From Isotricha intestinalis (Eukaryota > Ciliophora > Litostomatea > Vestibuliferida > Isotrichidae): a stretch of 15,759 nucleotides of DNA. The stretch is from NCBI GenBank assembly GCA_023807065.1, contig JAJJLU010004264.1:1-15759 (forward strand), in the 5' to 3' direction. Every line of letters begins with the position of its first letter. Within the stretch, counting starts at the first letter, position 1. Positions 9,974-15,759 of the stretch are shown piece by piece. The notes beneath the pieces are model-generated. The model worked only from the letters and a program-made list of their open reading frames with translations. It searched no databases and was not told where the DNA came from. The translations under genes and the position numbers were made by a program.

Positions 9974-11016
9974 TTATTCAAAAATGACTTTATAAACTTC
10001 ATAGTAACTAACTTGAAAACTTATAGAAGAAGAGCCTCCTAAAATATTATAATTTCCCGTATCATAAGAATTTCTAGCTGTGTAACTACTTGTATTTCCA
10101 GTACAACCATTAGCAATACACAAATCGTATCCACTTCCAAAAACCGGACCATAAGAATTATTTCTACATATAGCACTTGTGTTAAATTTATTTTTTAATC
10201 CATATTTGACTTTGTCTGATAAATTAAATATAAAAGCAAATTCATCTCTACAACCAGATGAACTTGCTTTTGATTCTGCCCATGATTGAGTTGTATAACC
10301 TCCAAATTTTCTTCCACTTGTATCATATACTACTGTTATTGTTGGGAATGCTCCATCACAATAATAATGGAAAGTTGATGATGAACTAGTTCCATCTATA
10401 TTAGTACTAAATAATAAAGAAAATCTAATAATTTTGTGAGGGTCAATCCACTCACTTAATAATAATTTATCATTATCATCTAAGAAAGCTGAATTAGTAA
10501 TTGAATTTATTGATGTTTTTTTTTTTAACTCAATATTATTAATATTATTCTGAAGGGGATTTTGTTTTAATTCATTGATTTCTTTTTTTAAATTTGATAT
10601 ACTTGAATTAAATAATTCACTTGAACTTTTAAATCTTGTTCTTTTAAAGGAATTTCAATATTTGCAATTTTATTTTCAAAAAAATCATTCTCAAGAGATA
10701 AAAACAAACATACTATCACTTCCTGAATATTTATATTTTTTAGTTTCAAAACAAGTTTTAATTCCTCTAACTAATTTTTTTGTAGAATTAAATAAAATTA
10801 AATTATCTTCTTTATTTTGTAATTCTTTTAAAGTAGTTTCTAATTCATAATTCAACACAGGGAATTCATTTAATTTTTCCACAAAATAACCATTTTTGAA
10901 TTATTATAAATTAATTTCATTTTATATTGAGATGAAGATTCTGAAGTTAATGTAAAATCTTCTTCTAAATTCATTGCTTCCTTTTCCGAAGTCGGCGGTG
11001 AAGAGGTCTCTTCCAT
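9974..11016 (-). CDS. Coiled-coil plus TLDc domain protein, N-terminal half frame-disrupted
   Basis: ATG at 11016 begins MEETSSPPTSEKEAMNLEED; TAA at 9974-9976 ends the gene (about 347 codons). The C-terminal 215 or so codons (10630-9974) are intact and match a TLDc domain: I-T-N-S-A-F-L-D...LLLSEWI, K-I-I-R-F-S-L-L-F-S-T, F-H-Y-Y-C-D-G, T-I-T-V-V, F-G-G-Y-T...W, FAFIFNLSDKVKY, and G-P-V-F-G-S-G-Y-D-L-C-I. Just before it a Lys/Glu/Leu segment (SNLKKEINELKQ) looks like a short coiled coil. The N-terminal half reads through only with three single-base corrections, each in a short homopolymer: one base short at T5 10893-10897, one extra at A5 10700-10704, one short at 10627-10633. No other stop codons intervene. 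TLDc proteins elsewhere act in oxidative-stress protection and V-ATPase regulation; in protists the family is often expanded and its role unknown. It is either a very young pseudogene or an intact gene with assembly indels. Confidence 0.75.
10627..10897 (-). other. Cluster of three single-base homopolymer indels in the TLDc gene
   Basis: Coding frames change at 10893-10897 (NNSK to NGYFVEKLNEF after adding one A), at 10700-10704 (SMFV to LSLENDFFENK after removing one T) and at 10627-10633 (KEQD to FKSSSELF after adding one base). Each side keeps ordinary codon usage. No GT-AG intron explains all three; a 16-nt GT...AG (GTTTTTATCTCTTGAG on the coding strand) would restore the frame at the middle one only. 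Confidence 0.65.
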
Positions 11017-11391
11017 TTTTTAATTTTATAAGATTTTTCAAAAAAAAAATTATCTTTGAAAAAGATTTCCCAAACAAATAAGTTATTTATTAGAGTAAAT
11101 CAACTTTTATACTTTTCTTTATTATCTCTTTAAATATCTCAAAATTTAAAAAAAAAATAAAAGAGATATATTATTTTATATAACCTAATTAAATACCATA
11201 GAATTTATTTCTGATTTTTTTATTATAGTTCATTTTACTTAAATTTAATAATTTGAATTAAATATGAATAAATTAAAAAAAAAGTTAATATAATCTCTCA
11301 AAATAAAAATATAGATGAATTATATGAAAAAGAAATAAAAAAAAAACACAAAAAAATTCGAAATAAAATAAAAAAATATATAATAAAAAGT
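11017..11391. other. AT-rich spacer, probable TLDc upstream region
   Basis: 375 bases between two leftward genes. It must hold the 3' end of the cyclin-like transcript and the promoter of the TLDc gene. It is made of A and T runs, without a recognisable TATA arrangement that stands out from background, and with no RNA gene or open frame worth reporting. Confidence 0.45.
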
Positions 11392-14300
11392 CTAAAATTG
11401 TGCAGAATTATTCAAAGAATATTTTTTTTTCATTTTTTTTTGCATAATATATGCATATTCTTGTATTTTCATCATTTTTTCAACAGAAATAGGAACTAAC
11501 ATATTTCCATTATAATTATATTTAAGAGCAATACTTTTAATAATAAAAAAATATTTAAAATACTCAGAGCATTTAATATAAGTTTTATAATTAATCAATT
11601 CCAAAAAAGTTCTTTCCATTAAATTTATTTCTCCAATTTTTAAATGAGTAAAAACTTGAGCAAAATGATTATTTTCAAAAGAATCATCATCCCAAATTTT
11701 ACTAGCAATAACCATAATAATAAAAGATAATCTTCTCCAATTTCTAGAAGTTAATAATAATCCAGTGTTAAAAATAAATCTTTCTAAATAAATAAGTGAA
11801 ATAATAATAACTTCTTTTTCCATTTTTGTTAAAATCATAATATTTGCACAAAACTCAAATATAGTTTGAGGATCAGGAGGAGGAACATATTTTCTTGTTG
11901 GAATATGTTCTGATGTATAATTATAATCATCATCAAATATTTCTATTTGTTTTATTAAATATGATTTTAATTTTTCTATTGTTGTAGCATCTATTATATA
12001 ATCTGATTCCATTGTTCCACTTTCAAATTTTTCTTTTTCTAATAAAGGATTTTCTATTTCTTCTATTATTTGATCATTCTTATTATTAGTTTCTTTTATA
12101 TTTGTTATACAGGAATATTTCTCTTCTATTTTTTCATTTGGATTTTCTATTTTTTTTTCTGAAATTTTTTCTTCGTTATTTTTGTTTTCTTCTTTTTTTT
12201 CTTCTTCGTTAAATTCATCTTTTTCTTCGTTATTTTTATTTTCTTCTTTTTTTTCTTCTTCATTAAATGCATCTTTTTCTTCTTTATTGTTTGTTTCTTC
12301 TTCATTTAATTCATCTTTTTCTTCTTTATTTTTATTTTCTTCTTTTTCTTCTTGTTTTTCTTCATTATTATTTTCTTCTTCTTTTATTCCATCATTTTTA
12401 TTTTCTTCTTCTTTTATTTCATTATCTTCTATTTTGTTATTATTATTATTTTCTTTTTCTTCTGATTTATTATCATTATTTTCTTTTTCTTCGATTTTAT
12501 CATTATTATTATTTTCTTTTTCTTCTGATTTATTATTATTATTTTCTTCTTTTTTTTCATTATTTTCATTGTTTTCAATTGTTTGATTATCTTTGTCATC
12601 TTTTTCATTTTTTTCATCTGGATCTTGTAGTCTCTTATGAATTTTATCATCTATTTCTTCATCATCCATAAATTCATAATCATCATATTTACTTTCATCA
12701 TTTTGATTTTTTTCATTATTATTATCCTCATTTTTATTTTCTTCATTTTTATTTTCTTCTATTTTACTTTTATTATTAATATTAGAAGCATTTATTCTAG
12801 AAGTAATTAATTCACTATCAACTTCACCAATATAACTTAAATCTTTTATTAAAACATTTTTACTTTTTTCTGAAATATTTTGATAATTTTTAATTTGTTT
12901 TCTTCCTACTGAAAAAAATTCATCTATAAATTTAATATCTTTTTCAATTTCTTGAATTCCATGTAATTTTTTATTATTGCTTTCTTTAATAAATTCATCA
13001 TCAATTTTATTTTTAAAATGATGAACATAAGAAATAGGTTTATCATCTTTAAACAGATTTTCATTATTTTTATTTTCATTCAATTTATTTTCTAATTTAT
13101 CCAAATTACTAATTTCTTCCTCAAAATTTTTATTTTTATCAAAAAAGTTAAATAAAAATTCCATATTTGAATTATATAAAGAATTAAAAAAAGAAAAACT
13201 TTCATTATTATTCATTAAATCACTTATATGTTGTTTACCTTTTCCATTTTCTAAATGTTTCATAATTGCTAAACCAAGACATCTACACATATATTCAATA
13301 TCAAATTGTTCCATATTTTGATGAATATAATCTCCTTCAGAACTTTTTATTAATCTTATATTATCATATATTTGCTGTTCTTTTGTATATCTTTCTTCTG
13401 TTTTAATATTATTATTTTGAATTTCTTTAGGATAATTCTCACTTAAAGCATATCTTGGTTGAGATGTTTGAATATTTTTTTTATCTATATTTTCTTCTAT
13501 TTCATATTCATCTTCATAATTTATTTCTTTATTTATTTCATTTTGATTTTCTTCATTATTATTATTTGAAGTGTTATTTTTATTATTATTAATATTATTA
13601 TTATTGCTTATATTGTTATTTTGAGGATTTTCCAATTTTTCATCAATTTTTTCCTCTATTATCTCTTCTTCTTTTTCTAAAGTTTTTTCTATTAATTTTT
13701 CTTCTTTAGGCTTTTCTTCTTTTTCTTCTTTTTCTTCTTTTTCTTCTTTTTTTTCTTCTTTTTCTTTTATTTTTATTTTAGGATATTGTTTTTCTTCTTC
13801 TTTTTTGATTGTTTCTTTTTCTTCTTCATTTTTTATTGTTTTACTATCTTTTTTTTCAATTGGTTTTAATTCTATTTTTTGCCTTTTATTTTCTTTATTT
13901 TTTATAATCAAATCATTATTATTATTATTATTATTATTATGATCTTTTTCATTAGAATTATTATTATCTATATTTTTTTTGATAATAGGTAATTTATTTG
14001 GTATTGATTTTTTACCCATAAATGTATTAGTGTTATTTGTTGTTGTTGTATTAGATGAGTTATTTGTATTATTAGATGAAATTTTTTTATTATTTAAATT
14101 TTCAAATTTACTTAAATCAATATTATTTAAACTAGAAGTGATATTAATATGACTTAATGTAGAATCTTCAATTGAATGATAAGAATCATCTAATTTTTCA
14201 TTTAATTGTACCATATAATATTTTAACATATTATCAATGTCATTAGACATTTTTTCTTCAATTTCTTCTTCATTTTTAATATTGTTATTATTTAAATTAG

Positions 14301-15102
14301 TATTAATATTTTTTAATTTCATATTTTCATAAAATTGTGTATTAAATTTATTAACATAATTATTATTATGATTACCTTCGGAATTATTATAAAAATGACT
14401 ATTAGTTTTAATTGTATTATTATCATTTAAATAATAATTTATCCCAAAATCCCCATTAGCAAAGGAATTAACAATTTTATTATTATTAGTATTATAAATA
14501 TTATAATTTCTTTGAGAATTTACAGATTTATTTTTATTATTAAAAATAATATTAGTTGTATTAGGTCTATTTAAATTATTAAAATTGATATTACTCTGAT
14601 TAGCAACTCTCTTAATTCCTCTTGAAGATTTAGGCTTATTAACATAATTATTACTTAAATAATTTTGCTTATTTAAATTTATTTGTTTTAAATAAATATA
14701 AAAACTTTCCATTTTTACCATTTGACCTGGATACAAATGAATGTTTCTTACAAAATCTTCAAACTCTCTTCTTGATAATAACCCAATTTTTAAATAATTA
14801 TTATCATCATATCCTAATTCATAAATTTTTCTTAAATATTGTGATAAACCAAATTCATTTAATGTATGTTTTAATTGATTTTGTTTTTGAAATTGATTTG
14901 GTTTTTCATTTTGAATTTGATTTTGACGGTTACTGTTTTTATTTTGAGGTAAAAACAAATTTAAATTTTTTGCCATTGATTCCAATTTTTTTTTTTTTGC
15001 TGATGAATTATTTGAAAAAGTTATTTTTGGAAGAGTGGATTTTGTGTTTAATAATTTTTGTTTATATTTTTGTTCTTGACGTATTCTATCCCAATCATTC
15101 AT
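11392..15102 (-). CDS. SAM-like and cyclin Y-like domain protein with long low-complexity linker
   Basis: An uninterrupted 1236-residue frame from ATG 15102 to TAG 11392-11394, beginning MNDWDRIRQEQKYKQ. Residues about 78-140 (L-N-E-F-G-L-S-Q-Y-L...Y-L-K-I-G-L-L-S-R-R-E-F...P-G-Q-M-V-K) look like a SAM-type helical domain. About 140-1040 are Asn-rich and then Glu/Lys-rich low complexity, probably disordered. About 1041-1190 form a cyclin fold closest to cyclin Y: I-P-T-R-K-x-V-P-P, L-I-Y-L-E-R, S-R-N-W-R-R-L, A-S-K-I-W-D-D, and L-M-E-R-T-F-L-E-L-I. The conserved cyclin Lys (K1135 in ASKIWDD) and Glu (E1163 in LMERTFLEL) are both present. Cyclin Y proteins partner PCTAIRE/PFTAIRE CDKs (CDK14/16) and act at membranes or cytoskeleton rather than purely in the cell cycle. 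The usual cyclin Y is around 340 residues, so this one is greatly extended; the SAM-like head could recruit it to a scaffold. The frame stays open through dozens of homopolymers, so it is under selection and correctly assembled. Confidence 0.85.
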   Translation of the reverse strand: MNDWDRIRQEQKYKQKLLNTKSTLPKITFSNNSSAKKKKLESMAKNLNLFLPQNKNSNRQNQIQNEKPNQFQKQNQLKHTLNEFGLSQYLRKIYELGYDDNNYLKIGLLSRREFEDFVRNIHLYPGQMVKMESFYIYLKQINLNKQNYLSNNYVNKPKSSRGIKRVANQSNINFNNLNRPNTTNIIFNNKNKSVNSQRNYNIYNTNNNKIVNSFANGDFGINYYLNDNNTIKTNSHFYNNSEGNHNNNYVNKFNTQFYENMKLKNINTNLNNNNIKNEEEIEEKMSNDIDNMLKYYMVQLNEKLDDSYHSIEDSTLSHINITSSLNNIDLSKFENLNNKKISSNNTNNSSNTTTTNNTNTFMGKKSIPNKLPIIKKNIDNNNSNEKDHNNNNNNNNDLIIKNKENKRQKIELKPIEKKDSKTIKNEEEKETIKKEEEKQYPKIKIKEKEEKKEEKEEKEEKEEKPKEEKLIEKTLEKEEEIIEEKIDEKLENPQNNNISNNNNINNNKNNTSNNNNEENQNEINKEINYEDEYEIEENIDKKNIQTSQPRYALSENYPKEIQNNNIKTEERYTKEQQIYDNIRLIKSSEGDYIHQNMEQFDIEYMCRCLGLAIMKHLENGKGKQHISDLMNNNESFSFFNSLYNSNMEFLFNFFDKNKNFEEEISNLDKLENKLNENKNNENLFKDDKPISYVHHFKNKIDDEFIKESNNKKLHGIQEIEKDIKFIDEFFSVGRKQIKNYQNISEKSKNVLIKDLSYIGEVDSELITSRINASNINNKSKIEENKNEENKNEDNNNEKNQNDESKYDDYEFMDDEEIDDKIHKRLQDPDEKNEKDDKDNQTIENNENNEKKEENNNNKSEEKENNNNDKIEEKENNDNKSEEKENNNNNKIEDNEIKEEENKNDGIKEEENNNEEKQEEKEENKNKEEKDELNEEETNNKEEKDAFNEEEKKEENKNNEEKDEFNEEEKKEENKNNEEKISEKKIENPNEKIEEKYSCITNIKETNNKNDQIIEEIENPLLEKEKFESGTMESDYIIDATTIEKLKSYLIKQIEIFDDDYNYTSEHIPTRKYVPPPDPQTIFEFCANIMILTKMEKEVIIISLIYLERFIFNTGLLLTSRNWRRLSFIIMVIASKIWDDDSFENNHFAQVFTHLKIGEINLMERTFLELINYKTYIKCSEYFKYFFIIKSIALKYNYNGNMLVPISVEKMMKIQEYAYIMQKKMKKKYSLNNSAQF
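12168..12320 (-). repeat. 54-bp in-frame tandem repeat (about 2.5 copies)
   Basis: Within the cyclin-like gene, units with an exact 54-bp spacing (for example CTTCGTTATT at 12171 and again at 12225) encode 18-residue repeats of the form F-N-E-E-E-K-K-E-E-N-K-N-N-E-E-K-D-E. The last copy is shortened and diverged (LNEEETNNKEEKDA). The period is a multiple of three, so copy-number change keeps the frame. The near identity of the copies suggests recent slippage. Confidence 0.8.
12428..12545 (-). repeat. In-frame K-[SI]-E-E-K-E-N(n) repeat tract
   Basis: Units of about 10-11 codons alternate K-S-E-E-K-E-N-N-N-N and K-I-E-E-K-E-N-N-D-N, about four copies, in the same disordered linker. On the + strand this is an almost pure TTC/TTA/ATT pyrimidine-biased tract, which creates long but meaningless antisense open frames. 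Confidence 0.7.
13916..13942 (-). repeat. Poly-Asn trinucleotide run
   Basis: An uninterrupted ATT/AAT trinucleotide run encodes about eight Asn in the cyclin-like protein. Similar shorter Asn runs occur throughout 13550-14600. This fits the mutational slippage seen in other AT-rich protist proteomes. Confidence 0.7.
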
Positions 15103-15525
15103 TTTTATATAATTAATTTTTTTTAAATTATTTAAATAATAATTTAAAATAGAATATATTTATTTATATTAGCCATTTTTCTCCTTAATATAAAAATATT
15201 AATTTATATCATTATTTTCAATAATAGATATATCATTTACCTCAAATTAATAATTGAAATCTTATTATTTTTAAAAATTAAAGTACTAAAAGATAATTAA
15301 AAAAATATTATTAATGTTTATTATAAATTAGCAATTATTCAAATTATAAAATAATTAATATTTTGTTTACAAAGAAAAATAAAATATAAAATCATAATAT
15401 TAATATAATGAACTAATTTTTAATATAAATTCATTCATGAAAATTTTGGGAACAAAAAAAATTTTGAAGTTTCCTTCTTGATTATTTAAATTTAGATAAG
15501 TTACTTATTTATATTTAATAAAATA
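15103..15525. other. AT-rich upstream spacer of the cyclin-like gene
   Basis: 423 bases that should include the promoter of the leftward cyclin-like gene. Near 15440 there is AATTTTGG followed by a GGGAAC...GTTTCC stem, superficially like an Sm site plus 3' hairpin of an snRNA. The DNA before it is featureless AT, with no snRNA body, so I do not call an RNA. Confidence 0.4.
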
Positions 15526-15594
15526 ATGAGTAGCAGCGGCTTTCTGCACCTCCTCATGTGAGCCTTTCTCAACAGCACCTTCAAAGCCCAGGTA
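15526..15594. ncRNA. GC-rich island, possible structured RNA or conserved exon
   Basis: Positions 15531-15592 contain 34 G/C of 62 (55%) between flanks that are almost all A/T. The boundaries are sharp. The + strand can fold: GGCTTT (15538-15543) pairs with AAAGCC (15583-15588), and inside it TGTGAG (15557-15562) pairs with CTCAACA (15568-15574, one bulged A) across a CCTTT loop. On the + strand it starts at ATG 15526, is interrupted by TGA at 15559-15561 and ends in CAG|GTATTA, which looks like a splice donor. On the - strand about 29 codons are open (15594-15508, then TAA 15505-15507), reading L-G-F-E-G-A-V-E-K-G... with G+C-rich third positions unlike any gene here. No tRNA A/B box is present. 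Nature unresolved. Confidence 0.35.
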
Positions 15595-15759
15595 TTATTT
15601 AGATATCATTATTTTTTTTCCATTGTTCAATGACTTACATATATTTTTTAATTAAATTTGAATTTTAGTTTATTGTATCTTTTATAATTCATATATTTTA
15701 ATTTATTTCCATTTATCCCATAATCATTATTTTTTTAAAACATTTTTAAAGTTTTTTTT
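15595..15759. other. AT-rich right edge
   Basis: 165 bases of plain AT-rich DNA after the GC island, ending in a T run. I see no frame or structure in it. Confidence 0.4.

Noticed and set aside
10575..10850. 91-codon + strand open frame
   Set aside because: It is antisense to the frame-broken part of the TLDc gene, whose repaired frame is coherent; the + translation has no recognisable feature.
12182..12671. Two overlapping 134-codon + strand open frames and a 73-codon - strand frame
   Set aside because: They are shadows of the Glu/Lys/Asn repeat tract: Ser/Phe/Leu-only or Lys/Ile-only translations with no domain content, inside the intact cyclin-like gene.
14772..15116. 114-codon + strand open frame
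   Set aside because: It is antisense to the SAM-like N-terminal region of the cyclin-like gene.
15440..15475. Sm-site-like AATTTTGG plus GGGAAC/GTTTCC hairpin, suggesting an snRNA 3' end
   Set aside because: The preceding 200 bases are featureless AT without conserved snRNA boxes; the match is short enough to be chance.

Overview
This window looks like a piece of nuclear genome from a very AT-rich unicellular eukaryote. By eye it is well under 25% G+C. It carries four protein genes with eukaryote-only architectures: a PIP-kinase-like protein, a furin-like cysteine-rich surface protein with a multi-spanning tail, a TLDc protein and a cyclin Y-like protein. There is no sign of Shine-Dalgarno sites or operons. 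The mixture of families, the Asn and Glu/Lys low-complexity tracts and the gene spacing resemble ciliates or another AT-rich protist; I cannot name the species. The genes read with the standard code: stops are TAA (three genes) and TAG (one), Gln is CAA/CAG, Trp is TGG, and no in-frame TGA is needed. No gene needs a spliceosomal intron.

Layout. 1-388 (-) is the damaged start of a gene that runs off the left edge; it carries an HExxH-like motif. About 361-860 (+) is AT-rich, purine-biased DNA that reads as a decayed gene with a homeodomain-helix-like remnant. 1093-3414 (+) encodes a 773-residue protein with a degenerate EF-hand and a C-terminal phosphatidylinositol-phosphate kinase fold whose glycine loop and catalytic Asp appear lost. 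3882-8782 (-) is one surface protein gene of about 1633 codons: signal peptide, beta-rich ectodomain, furin-like Cys modules, a conserved membrane-proximal domain and five predicted membrane spans. It is split into two apparent ORFs by a one-base shortfall in an A6 run near 5379-5384. 9974-11016 (-) is a coiled-coil plus TLDc-domain gene whose N-terminal half carries three single-base homopolymer indels. 11392-15102 (-) encodes a 1236-residue SAM-like plus cyclin Y-like protein with about 900 residues of low-complexity linker. At 15526-15594 a 55% G+C island stands alone in AT-rich spacer; it can fold and may be a structured RNA, a conserved exon or foreign sequence.

The genes do not form an obvious pathway. 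The PIP-kinase-like gene converges on the surface protein gene; the other three genes all point left and each has its own AT-rich upstream spacer. The recurrent one-base homopolymer indels mean that either several genes are young pseudogenes or the assembly has residual long-read errors; raw reads would decide.
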